DNA from: UBA3775 sp964572955
GTDB taxonomy: Bacteria > Bacillota > Clostridia > Lachnospirales > Lachnospiraceae
DNA length: 27,897 nucleotides
NCBI GenBank assembly: GCA_964572955.1
Contig: CAZNGY010000028.1
Location: 1-27,897, forward strand
Direction of reading: 5' to 3'
A program made the position numbers and the translations under genes. Below, in pieces: positions 8,207-16,472 of the stretch (its first letter is position 1; the number at the start of each line of letters is the position of its first letter). The notes under the pieces were generated by a model. The model was given only the letters and a program-made list of their open reading frames with translations. It had not been told where the DNA came from and did no database searches.

Positions 8207-10000
8207 ATGTATAAACAATTACTCACTCAGCTTCTTAACTCAGTCCGGGAATTTACGGAATCAAACAGTTTTTTTGCTGAGGACTATGGAACACTGATGA
8301 AAATAATGTTTCCCGCCCTTACATTTTTCATTCTTGTCAGTACGATTATTTCACTTCTCACCCTTCCTCACTCATCAGAAATATGGGGTAAGCTTGTAGG
8401 AATCAAAGACGGAAAAACATACTTCATCAATCATTGGGAAAACATAATAGGCAGAGCCGGAAACAGTGACATCAGATTTTCAGATCCCACAGTTTCCAAA
8501 CAGCACGCTGCCCTCATTCGCGATGAACAGGGGAATTGGAAAATACATGACCTTGAATCCATGCACGGTATATTCGTAAACAATGAAGAAGTCGTCGAAG
8601 ATAAAGAACTTAGTTACGGCGACGTAATTTCATTTGCCTCATACAGTGTCAGACTCGAACCGTTAACTGCCGCTGAAAAGAAAAAAAGCGAAAGACGCCG
8701 AAAACAGTTCCGGCCAATTCCGCCATGGTGTATGCTGATTCTTCTCACATTATTCCAATTTTTCACTGCTCTTTCACTTATAATTAACTGTGGGAATTCA
8801 GCTTCCATATACATAATTCCTGCCTTTACCATTCTCACTGTTGTAATGTGGCTTTATTTTATCGACATGAGGATACTGGGAATCCGAGGTTTTGAGATGG
8901 AAATCATTGCCTTTTATCTTTCCACATTAAGCCTTGCAGTTGTTGCTTCTTATGCCCCTTCTTCGCTTATGAAGCAGGTTTTCTCCATAATTATCGGTAT
9001 CATATTCCTTATATGCTTCGGTATTTTCTTAAGAAACCTGAAACGTGTACAGGCTTTTCGCTGGGCAATGGCAGCCGCAACAATCGGACTTCTTCTTATA
9101 ACCGTTATTCTTGGTGCCAGAAAATACGGTGCCATTAACTGGGTCAGCATCGCCGGAATCAGCATACAGCCTTCAGAAATAGCCAAAATCACCTATATTT
9201 TTGCCGGTTCCGTTACTCTTAATCGAATGTTCAAAAAAAGAAACATTAGTCTTTTCATTGCCCTGACCCTTGCAAGTATTGCAGTTTTGGCATATTGCAG
9301 CGACTTTGGTACCGCTTCCATATTCTTTATCACTTTCATTGTAATTGCATATCTTCGTTCCGGAAGCATAGCAACAATAAGTTTTATCTGTTCCGGAGCT
9401 GTTTTTGGTGCATTGCTTATCATTACCGCCAAACCTTACATTTTCAGAAGATTTTCAAGCTGGGGAAAGGCTTGGGATTTTGCTGCTTCAACCGGATACC
9501 AGCAAGTCAATACAATGGTTGCAATAAATAACGGCGGTTACGCCGGTGTCGGTCCGGGAAAAGGAATGCTTGCCAATAAACATGTCGCAGCTGCGGACAC
9601 AGACCTTGTTTTTGGTATGCTATGCGAAGAATGGGGAATCATCATTGCACTTTTCGCAATTGCATGTATTTTAACACTTGCAGTTTTTGCAATACGTTCA
9701 TGTATGTATTCACGTTCAACATTTTATACTATAGCTGCCTGTGCCGCCACATCGCTTTTGCTCTTTCAGACTGCACTCAATGTATTCGGTGCTGTTGACA
9801 TTCTTCCTATGACCGGCGTTACTTTTCCATTTGTCTCAAACGGCGGTTCTTCAATGGTAATGGCATGGGGTGCTCTGGCTTATCTGAAGGCCGCAGATAC
9901 AAGACCAAATGCAAGTTTTGCTTCCCGTCTGAAAAAGAGCGAACAGGCTCCGACTGCAGAAGCTCTAAGAAAAAAGAAAAAAAGAAAAAAACCGGAATAA
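8207..10000 (+). CDS. FHA-domain FtsW/RodA/SpoVE (SEDS) fusion, peptidoglycan glycosyltransferase
   Basis: 597 residues. One membrane segment (about 34-52) comes first. A forkhead-associated domain (about 63-152) follows, with its phosphothreonine-binding residues present: G82-R83, S97, H100 and N125. A basic linker then leads into a complete SEDS polymerase of about ten membrane segments. SEDS marks are QPSE (321-324), the TDLVF segment whose D466 aligns with the catalytic Asp, and the C-terminal signature LPMTGVTFPFVSNGGSS. SEDS proteins polymerise lipid II with a class B PBP, and that partner follows directly. The FHA domain implies recruitment by a Ser/Thr-kinase-phosphorylated protein. 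The C-terminus ends in a Lys/Arg-rich tail. Confidence 0.92.
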   Translation: MYKQLLTQLLNSVREFTESNSFFAEDYGTLMKIMFPALTFFILVSTIISLLTLPHSSEIWGKLVGIKDGKTYFINHWENIIGRAGNSDIRFSDPTVSKQHAALIRDEQGNWKIHDLESMHGIFVNNEEVVEDKELSYGDVISFASYSVRLEPLTAAEKKKSERRRKQFRPIPPWCMLILLTLFQFFTALSLIINCGNSASIYIIPAFTILTVVMWLYFIDMRILGIRGFEMEIIAFYLSTLSLAVVASYAPSSLMKQVFSIIIGIIFLICFGIFLRNLKRVQAFRWAMAAATIGLLLITVILGARKYGAINWVSIAGISIQPSEIAKITYIFAGSVTLNRMFKKRNISLFIALTLASIAVLAYCSDFGTASIFFITFIVIAYLRSGSIATISFICSGAVFGALLIITAKPYIFRRFSSWGKAWDFAASTGYQQVNTMVAINNGGYAGVGPGKGMLANKHVAAADTDLVFGMLCEEWGIIIALFAIACILTLAVFAIRSCMYSRSTFYTIAACAATSLLLFQTALNVFGAVDILPMTGVTFPFVSNGGSSMVMAWGALAYLKAADTRPNASFASRLKKSEQAPTAEALRKKKKRKKPE

Positions 10001-10084
10001 CATTTCCGATATCGGCAATTTATGTCATGCGCACCTGACATAAATCCATCTTTTTTGAAATCGTGCGCAGAAATGAGGTTTAAC

Positions 10085-11521
10085 ATGAAAAAAGTACAAA
10101 ACCGTACAATGCTCTGCATTCTTATTTGTTTTATCTTTGCTCTCGGTATCATTTTTTTCCTTTTCAGATATACCAGAAACCTTAAAAACTGGACCCTTGA
10201 CAACTATTATGCTGCCATAGGATATACTCCCACAAGTAATTATGACATACTGATTTCTGATGGTAAAAAGTATTATACCAATGATACTCAAACTGAAAGC
10301 TATTATGTGCGCGGTTCAATCACCGACAGAAACAATACGGTCCTTGCCGTGATCACTGAAAACGGAATCAGCTACAATTCATCCGTTTCTCTCCGCACAG
10401 CAAATCTTCATGCTGTAGGAGACAAATTTTCAAATATAGCTACCGGGGCAATCCGAAATCTCTCGTCAGAATTTTCGAGATATGAAACACAAAACGGTGA
10501 ATATATTGCCGATAACAACGGTAATACTGTTGTAATGACAATAGACTCTTCTGTTAATCAGATTGCATATAATGCATTCGGTCAGTACAAAGGATGCATC
10601 GGTGTCTACAATTATAAAACCGGCGAAATTCTCTGCATGGTTTCAACACCAACATACGATCCCGAAAATGTACCCGCTGACATTGAAACCAATTCCTCAT
10701 ACAGCGGTGCATACATCAACAGGTTTTTTTCATCCGCATTTACACCCGGTTCAACAATGAAAACCATAACCCTGCAATGTGCCTTAGATACTGTTCCTGA
10801 TATTCAAAACATGACTTTTAACTGCACCGGTTCATATAAAATCGGAAATCAGATTGTAAACTGTACTGGAGTACACGGAAATCAGTCCCTTTCCGCAGCA
10901 TACGGAAATTCATGCAATTGTGCCTTTGCCCAAATTGCTCTTTTACTTAAACAGGAAGATCTTAAAACAACGGTTGACAATGCAGGGCTTACAAAGCCAA
11001 TGACAATTGACGGAAATTTTAAAACCGGCAAGGGTTCATATGATCTTGTCGGAGATACTGATTTCGAATTTGCGTGGTCAGCAATAGGTCTTCATCACGA
11101 CCTTGTAAACCCTTGCGAATTAATGACATATCTGGGAGCTGTTGCTAACGGCGGTCGTGCCGCAGTTCCTACCACTCTTCTTCAGGTTAATTCCCCAGAC
11201 GGAACGGTTCTGAAACGAATAAGTACCGATAATACTGATCGTCTTATAAATCCGGATACCGCTGAAATAATGAAAGAATACATGATCAACAACACCGTCA
11301 ATCACTCAAGCCATTACGGTACATACCGTTTTAATGTATCAATCGGTGCTAAAACAGGAACAATAGACCGTGCTGATGGCGGAATGGACGGCTGGCTCAG
11401 CGGATTTGTAAATGATGAGCGTTATCCTTACGCATTTGTCTGCTTCGTAGAAAACGGCGGATATGGCGTTAACACTGCAGGCGGAATCGCTGCACAGGTT
11501 ATAAACGCACTTTGCAAATAA
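10085..11521 (+). CDS. Class B penicillin-binding protein (PbpA-like transpeptidase)
   Basis: 478 residues. One N-terminal membrane anchor (about 10-28) precedes a short pedestal containing RGSITDRN, the class B marker, and then a full transpeptidase domain. Active-site motifs are STMK (S223), SCN (S276, N278) and KTG (K423). It cross-links peptidoglycan outside the membrane. The start at 10085 is chosen because GAGG lies six bases upstream; an upstream in-frame ATG at 10022 has no such site and would add 21 residues ahead of the anchor. The pedestal is much shorter than in PBP2/FtsI, like mycobacterial PbpA, whose gene also neighbours a SEDS gene. It is probably cotranscribed with the FHA-FtsW gene. 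Confidence 0.92.
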   Translation: MKKVQNRTMLCILICFIFALGIIFFLFRYTRNLKNWTLDNYYAAIGYTPTSNYDILISDGKKYYTNDTQTESYYVRGSITDRNNTVLAVITENGISYNSSVSLRTANLHAVGDKFSNIATGAIRNLSSEFSRYETQNGEYIADNNGNTVVMTIDSSVNQIAYNAFGQYKGCIGVYNYKTGEILCMVSTPTYDPENVPADIETNSSYSGAYINRFFSSAFTPGSTMKTITLQCALDTVPDIQNMTFNCTGSYKIGNQIVNCTGVHGNQSLSAAYGNSCNCAFAQIALLLKQEDLKTTVDNAGLTKPMTIDGNFKTGKGSYDLVGDTDFEFAWSAIGLHHDLVNPCELMTYLGAVANGGRAAVPTTLLQVNSPDGTVLKRISTDNTDRLINPDTAEIMKEYMINNTVNHSSHYGTYRFNVSIGAKTGTIDRADGGMDGWLSGFVNDERYPYAFVCFVENGGYGVNTAGGIAAQVINALCK

Positions 11522-11593
11522 TCTTATAAAAAGAGCGGTCAAGATCTTCTGACACTTCCTGCACTGAAAAACTCTAATTTTACCAAAATATAT

Positions 11594-11634
11594 AAAAAGT
11601 CCGTATCAGCCTGAATGACTGATACGGACTTTTT
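11594..11634. terminator. Bidirectional terminator between the PBP and queH genes
   Basis: AAAAAGTCCGTATCAG (11594-11609) and CTGATACGGACTTTTT (11619-11634) form a perfect 16-bp stem with a 9-base loop and T-runs in both directions. The minus-strand side overlaps the queH stop codon. Confidence 0.92.
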
Positions 11635-12265
11635 ACATTTCATTTGATTTTAATTTTTCGTTTTTTGAATATATACATCCACAATAATCCTGTCTGTACA
11701 AATCATATTCAGATGACAACTCAATAGATCTCTTGTATCCGTTTTTCTTCTTAAAGTCACTTATAAGATACTTTACATTTCTGCCTTCTGCCAGTTTTTC
11801 ACCTATTGATACAAGTCTGTCTGCATCTTTGTACGGACTGATCGACAGTGTTGTCGTAAAATAGTCAAATCCGTTTTTTTCAGCGTATTCTGCCGCCTTT
11901 TCAAGTCTGAGACGATAACATACCGTACACCTTTTTCCCCGCTCCGGTTCTTTTTCAAGACCTTTTATTTTGTCAAAAAATTCTCTGCTGTCATACTCTT
12001 CCCTGACAATACTTATATTTTCAAGTCTCATCTTTTTTAAAAGGCCCTCAAGTTCTTCCGCCCTGTAAACATACTCATCTTCGGGGAAGATGTTCGGATT
12101 ATAAAAGTAAAGCGTGATATCAAAGAAACGGTTTAAATATTCCAGACAATAACTACTGCAAGGAGCACAGCATGAATGAAGCAAAAGACTTGGTTTGACA
12201 TTTTCTGCTGAAATACCATCTATTATTTTTTCAAGCTCTTTCTGATAATTTCTTTTTGCCTGCAT
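11633..12265 (-). CDS. queH: Epoxyqueuosine reductase QueH
   Basis: 210 residues, the DUF208/QueH family, which performs the last step of queuosine synthesis in tRNA (epoxyqueuosine to queuosine) and is unrelated to QueG. Cysteines for the Fe-S cluster and the adjacent metal site are visible: C32, C33, C36 and C40 in an SCCAPCSSYC block, then RCTVCYRLR and YCGCIYS. Its ATG shares one base with the hisC stop (TGATG), so the two genes are translationally coupled. No other queuosine gene and no preQ1 riboswitch are seen nearby, so queuine or a precursor is presumably supplied from elsewhere. Confidence 0.93.
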   Translation of the reverse strand: MQAKRNYQKELEKIIDGISAENVKPSLLLHSCCAPCSSYCLEYLNRFFDITLYFYNPNIFPEDEYVYRAEELEGLLKKMRLENISIVREEYDSREFFDKIKGLEKEPERGKRCTVCYRLRLEKAAEYAEKNGFDYFTTTLSISPYKDADRLVSIGEKLAEGRNVKYLISDFKKKNGYKRSIELSSEYDLYRQDYCGCIYSKNEKLKSNEM

Positions 12266-13329
12266 CAGTTTGCCGCACCCGTTATCTCTGCAAGTGCATC
12301 ATACAGTTTCTGCATCTCTTCATCTGTACCTACCGTAATTCTGAGATGATTGTATACACGAGGCAATCCAAAATATCTCACATATATATTTTTCTTTTTA
12401 AGCTCCGAATATATTTTTTCTGCCGATATACTCTCATGCGTTACAAACAGGAAATTTGTCTTGCTTTCAGGTCCCGAAAACCCTAATTCCTTGAGCCTTT
12501 CATAATATAACTCTCTTGTTTCAACAATCTTTTTTCTTGTCTTATCAAAATACTTCTGATCTCTTATCGCCTCTATTCCGCATTCGATTGAAGGCATATT
12601 CATCGTATACGAATTATATGAATGTTTTACTCCGTTCAATGCACTTATAAGTTCCGGATTTCCTACTGCAAATCCGATTCTCATTCCTGCCATTGAATAC
12701 GATTTACTAAATGTTCTGACAACAATAAGATTATCATATTTATCAACAAGTGAAATTGCCGATGTTCCTCCAAAATCCACATATGCCTCATCGACAATCA
12801 CCACTGATTCCGGATTTGCAGCAATTATTTCTTCAACATCCGCAAGAGGAAGCTCTATGGATGTCGGCGCATTTGGATTTGCAAAAATAATACCACCGTT
12901 AGGAATCATATAATCTTCTTTTTTTATCCTGAAATCCTTATCCAATGGCTGCAACCTGTATTCAATTCCGTAAAGGCGTGCCCACACACTGTAAAATGAA
13001 TATGTAACATCCGGAAAAAGTACAGGCTTATCGGAATTGAAGAATGTAAGAAATGACATCGCAATCACATCATCTGATCCTACTCCCACAAATATTTTAT
13101 CATCAGAAACTCCGTAAACTTGTGCAATTTCTTTTATAAGTCTGCCTGCATTCGGATCAGGATATTTTCTGAGGTTTTCATACTCAAAATTTTTAAGTGC
13201 CTTTTTTACTCCTGGTGCCGGAGGATAAGGGTTTTCATTTGTATTCAGTTTCACCACGTCAGATTCTTGTGGCTGTTCACCCGGAACATATGGCTCGGTT
13301 TTTCTTACATTTTTCTTCCAATCAAACAT
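12265..13329 (-). CDS. hisC: Histidinol-phosphate aminotransferase
   Basis: 354 residues, class II aminotransferase fold type I. Seen are the N-terminal substrate-loop marker LNTNENPYPP, the VDEAYVDF segment, and the PLP lysine in RTFSKSYSMAGMRIGF. HisC transaminates imidazole-acetol phosphate in histidine synthesis and can also act on aromatic keto acids. No other his gene is present here, so the histidine role is inferred from family resemblance. AGGAG lies six bases before the ATG. It is coupled to queH downstream and lies 91 bases from the aminotransferase gene upstream. Confidence 0.88.
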   Translation of the reverse strand: MFDWKKNVRKTEPYVPGEQPQESDVVKLNTNENPYPPAPGVKKALKNFEYENLRKYPDPNAGRLIKEIAQVYGVSDDKIFVGVGSDDVIAMSFLTFFNSDKPVLFPDVTYSFYSVWARLYGIEYRLQPLDKDFRIKKEDYMIPNGGIIFANPNAPTSIELPLADVEEIIAANPESVVIVDEAYVDFGGTSAISLVDKYDNLIVVRTFSKSYSMAGMRIGFAVGNPELISALNGVKHSYNSYTMNMPSIECGIEAIRDQKYFDKTRKKIVETRELYYERLKELGFSGPESKTNFLFVTHESISAEKIYSELKKKNIYVRYFGLPRVYNHLRITVGTDEEMQKLYDALAEITGAAN

Positions 13330-13368
13330 TTTTTACTCCTTTTTCGTGTTACGGCTGTCGTTACTTAA

Positions 13369-13428
13369 TCAGATTACTTTTCAGATTCGTTGAAACAAAT
13401 CAAAAACCATATCAGATTATTCAGATAA
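13369..13428. repeat. Four TCAGATTA-like repeats upstream of hisC
   Basis: TCAGATTA or a close variant occurs at 13369-13376, 13381-13387, 13412-13419 and 13421-13428, all in the same orientation. They fall in the gap before hisC and reach the stop of the aminotransferase gene. They could be regulatory sites; no hairpin or known leader is evident. Confidence 0.35.
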
Positions 13429-14617
13429 GTCCGTACTCTTTTGCTAACGCTTCAAATGCAGGAAGTGAACGTTTAATCATTTCATAGTCCACGCAATATG
13501 CAAGCCTGACATATCCGGGACCTGCAAAACCTTTTCCCGCAACCAAAAGAAGATGATATTTTTTTGCTGCTTCCACAAATGCAGTGTCATCTCCGCCCGG
13601 AGCCTTCATCCAGAGATAGAATGCTCCTTCCGGTTTCACAATTGTATATCCATATGAAACAAGTGCATCATAAAGAAGCTTTCTGTTTCTGTCATAAGCC
13701 AGGATATCCGTACTGCAGTCAAGACATCTTTCAATAACTTTCTGCTGTAACGAAGGTGCATTTACAAATCCAAGAACTCTGTTAGCCACTGCAGCTCCCG
13801 CAATAATATCTTCCGCATTATCAAGTTCACAAGGCATTACAAGGTAGCCTATTCTCTCACCGGGAAGTGAAAGCGATTTACTGTATGAATATCCAACAAT
13901 CGTATTATGATAATACTTTGTTAAATAAGGGACCTCAGTATCTCCGTAAACCAACTCTCTGTATGGTTCATCTGATATCAGATATATTTCAGTACCGAAT
14001 TCCTTTTCTTTTGAAATAAGAACCTCTGCAATTTCCTTTATGGTACTTTCCGGATAAATTACTCCTGTAGGATTGTTAGGCGTATTTACGATAACTGCCT
14101 TTGTTTTATCCGTTATTGCAGCTGCCAGTGTTTCCGCTACCGGTAAAAATGTGTTTTCATCAGTTTTCACGGGTACTACAACACCATCATAATTCCCGAC
14201 ATAGTTATTGTACTCAACGAAATACGGAGCAAATGTAATAACTTCATCTCCCGGATTAAGTAATGTCTTTAATATAACATTAAGCCCTCCTGCCGCTCCT
14301 ACCGTCATAAGAATATTTTCTGCACTGAAAGAAGTTCCAAATCTCTTATTCAGACTATTTGCAATCGCTTCACGCACTGAAGGATAACCTGCATTACTCA
14401 TGTATCCGTGAATAAACACCGGATCTTCCTCATTTATTATATCAATTATACTGTTTTTAACTTCATCCGGAGCAGGAACGCTCGGATTTCCTAAACTGTA
14501 ATCGTATACATTTTCCTTACCGAATTCTTTTGCCATCTTCATGCCTTCTTCAAACATTGCACGAATTGCTGAACCGTTTTTTACAAGTGACTGTACTTTT
14601 TCAGATATCATCATCAT
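13421..14617 (-). CDS. PLP-dependent aminotransferase (aspartate aminotransferase-like)
   Basis: 398 residues, fold type I class I/II aminotransferase. Seen are YSLGNPSVP near the start, TVGAAGGLNV in the cofactor region, NTPNNPTGV, SDEPYRELVYG and the PLP lysine in GYSYSKSLSLPGERIGY. The family commonly transaminates aspartate or other amino acids with 2-oxoglutarate; the exact substrate is open. Three ATG codons in a row (14617, 14614, 14611) follow AAGGAAGG, so the start is uncertain by two residues. It has its own promoter, whose -35 box sits just downstream of the neighbouring protease's stop. Confidence 0.88.
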   Translation of the reverse strand: MMMISEKVQSLVKNGSAIRAMFEEGMKMAKEFGKENVYDYSLGNPSVPAPDEVKNSIIDIINEEDPVFIHGYMSNAGYPSVREAIANSLNKRFGTSFSAENILMTVGAAGGLNVILKTLLNPGDEVITFAPYFVEYNNYVGNYDGVVVPVKTDENTFLPVAETLAAAITDKTKAVIVNTPNNPTGVIYPESTIKEIAEVLISKEKEFGTEIYLISDEPYRELVYGDTEVPYLTKYYHNTIVGYSYSKSLSLPGERIGYLVMPCELDNAEDIIAGAAVANRVLGFVNAPSLQQKVIERCLDCSTDILAYDRNRKLLYDALVSYGYTIVKPEGAFYLWMKAPGGDDTAFVEAAKKYHLLLVAGKGFAGPGYVRLAYCVDYEMIKRSLPAFEALAKEYGLI

Positions 14618-14643
14618 TACCTTCCTTTCACTTTATCTTTTTG

Positions 14644-14672
14644 ATTTTACACCAGCCATCTGTATTTGTAAA
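14644..14672 (-). promoter_or_regulatory. Promoter of the aminotransferase gene
   Basis: On the minus strand TTTACA (14672-14667) and TAAAAT (14649-14644) are spaced by 17 bases, each matching 5 of 6 consensus bases. Confidence 0.8.
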
Positions 14673-14677
14673 GTGCG

Positions 14678-16270
14678 TCAGTCAGTTCCTGACTCTCTGA
14701 TAGCGTTAAATACTCCTGCCACATCAAGTATTCCAAATCCCCATTGCGAATCAGTCCCCTCATATACCGGACGGCTTCCTGTTATAAGAAGTCTTTTCAA
14801 TCCTGTTCCCGTTATATATTTTCTGTCACTCAGAACTGCCGCCCACTGCATAATAAGTACAGAAGCCCCTGCCGTTACTGCCGCTGCCACACTCGTTCCC
14901 GTAAATCCCGTCATTCTTCCTCTGATACAATTATAGGCTGTCACATTTACTCCCGGAGCACAAAGCTCCGGTTTTCCGTTTTTTCTTCCTCTCCCGCTCT
15001 CCGGGTATATCCGACCATTTTCACCATCATACGCTCCTACCGTACATGTATAAACCGCATTTCCCGGAGAAGTGACAGTATTCTCAACCGTTGGCGTTAG
15101 AAACTCAATTTCTCCTGTTCCAAATTCAGTGACAGGAAGATAAGCTGAAATCATTATCTCACGATTTCTGTTTTCAGCTGTCACCGATATTTTCCATGTT
15201 CCCTCTGACATTCCTGATATCTTCATATAAACAACACTTTTTTCCGAACGGTAATCATATCTTTCAATCTTAATACTGAAGCTTGTACCCTCAAATAAAA
15301 ACTCAAACCTGCCGCCATTCCCACTTGCCTGCTTTCTCTCGCCGGTCGGACTATCCACTATAACAGTCGGTCTCGTCCCCTGAGACAAAATCATGTTTAT
15401 AAAAGTGTCTGTGTCATTTCTGCCGACATATATAGGAAATTCTGCTATCTGCACCTCATTTTCAGTATTAAATATCCTATTCTCCGAATGAGCTCTTGCA
15501 ATTGCCATATTTCCGGCCACGGTTATTACTGCCATATGAAGCTGACGGTTTATGAAGTCCAAGTATTCCTCAAGATATCCGCTCCCATCATGCGTCCCTA
15601 AATTAGTTTCGAAAGGAATCACAATAACAATAGGCTTTTCTCCCGCCCGCTTAACAACATAGTCAACTGCTTCAATAATATCTGTTTCCGAATATGCCTT
15701 TGCCTCCCGGTTAATGTTGTAATGTTCATACAAATACTTGTCTGCCGGTTTCAAAGACACCGCAATTATTTCCGAATCCGGTGCAATTCCCTCAAACCCA
15801 CCTTCTGACTTTTCACCGCATATTATACTTGCCAGCATTGTTCCATGAACAAGCTTCTCTTTATCCCTCACTGTCTTTTCATAAAGCATTTCATCATTAA
15901 GTTCATCTCCCGATAATTCAATTTCATTTGTCTGATCGTAATAATATGAAATCTTTGATGTGCCGTCGCTTCTTCTTAAAACTTTCGCACTGATATCAAC
16001 TCCATCATCTATTATGCCTACGCAGACTCCCCCTCCATAAAGGTTCAGTCCTGACAGTCTTCTTACCCGGGTAATTCCCGTTTCTTCTAAAATCCTGCTT
16101 TCACTAAGTCCATAACATTTCGGATAATTGGCCTCAATTACATTTTCAAACGTAAGACTTTCACTGTAGCTCAATATAGCATATCTATCCGCAATAACTT
16201 TATATGAATCCGGCTTATAAACATATTCCGTTATCAAAGGATTGTCATTATAAGGCACTATATATTTCAT
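14678..16270 (-). CDS. S8 subtilisin-family serine protease, Csp-like
   Basis: 530 residues with no signal peptide. A short N-terminal pro-like segment is followed by a subtilase domain with an intact triad: D88 in GIIDDG, H142 in VHGT, S460 in TGTSVAAA, with oxyanion Asn N254 in VAGN. Between Asn and Ser lies an insert of about 130 residues (about 290-410) that looks like a beta-rich jelly-roll, as in the clostridial Csp proteins. Csp proteases act in spore germination by activating the cortex lytic enzyme SleC. The family fit is good; the germination role is inference, since no sleC or sporulation gene is in the window. Only a weak AAGGG precedes the ATG. Confidence 0.85.
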   Translation of the reverse strand: MKYIVPYNDNPLITEYVYKPDSYKVIADRYAILSYSESLTFENVIEANYPKCYGLSESRILEETGITRVRRLSGLNLYGGGVCVGIIDDGVDISAKVLRRSDGTSKISYYYDQTNEIELSGDELNDEMLYEKTVRDKEKLVHGTMLASIICGEKSEGGFEGIAPDSEIIAVSLKPADKYLYEHYNINREAKAYSETDIIEAVDYVVKRAGEKPIVIVIPFETNLGTHDGSGYLEEYLDFINRQLHMAVITVAGNMAIARAHSENRIFNTENEVQIAEFPIYVGRNDTDTFINMILSQGTRPTVIVDSPTGERKQASGNGGRFEFLFEGTSFSIKIERYDYRSEKSVVYMKISGMSEGTWKISVTAENRNREIMISAYLPVTEFGTGEIEFLTPTVENTVTSPGNAVYTCTVGAYDGENGRIYPESGRGRKNGKPELCAPGVNVTAYNCIRGRMTGFTGTSVAAAVTAGASVLIMQWAAVLSDRKYITGTGLKRLLITGSRPVYEGTDSQWGFGILDVAGVFNAIRESGTD

Positions 16271-16361
16271 AAAAAACCCTTTTTTTGCTAATTCTATTGA
16301 TTTCCGACTTACTTTATTCCGACTACATATTGAATCTTTTATTAAGAAAATCTCAAGCTCA

Positions 16362-16390
16362 TTTACATCTTTTTTTTACTATGCTACAAT
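16362..16390 (+). promoter_or_regulatory. Promoter of the LCP gene
   Basis: TTTACA (16362-16367) and TACAAT (16385-16390) have a 17-base spacer. Transcription would start near 16397, giving a leader of about 76 bases. Confidence 0.82.
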
Positions 16391-16407
16391 AGTTTGCGTG
16401 TTTATTG

Positions 16408-16455
16408 GGTAACCGGTATTGCGGAATTTAATTCCTTACACCTTCTCCGGTTACC
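16408..16455 (+). promoter_or_regulatory. Nested hairpin in the LCP mRNA leader
   Basis: GGTAACCGG (16408-16416) pairs perfectly with CCGGTTACC (16447-16455). Inside it GGAAT and ATTCC form a second small hairpin (16422-16434). The structure begins about ten bases after the predicted transcript start and ends a few bases before the GAGG of the gene. There is no T-run, so it looks like a stability or translation control element. Confidence 0.55.
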
Positions 16456-16472
16456 GGGAAATGAGGAAAACA

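Noticed and set aside
10022..10084. Longer N-terminus for the class B PBP from the ATG at 10022
   Set aside because: No ribosome binding site, and the start at 10085 has GAGG at good distance directly before the membrane anchor.
12265..12300. preQ1 riboswitch for queH
   Set aside because: queH overlaps the hisC stop by one base and has no leader of its own.
13330..13420. T-box or histidine leader upstream of hisC
   Set aside because: No T-box sequence, His-codon run or terminator hairpin is visible in the 91-base gap.
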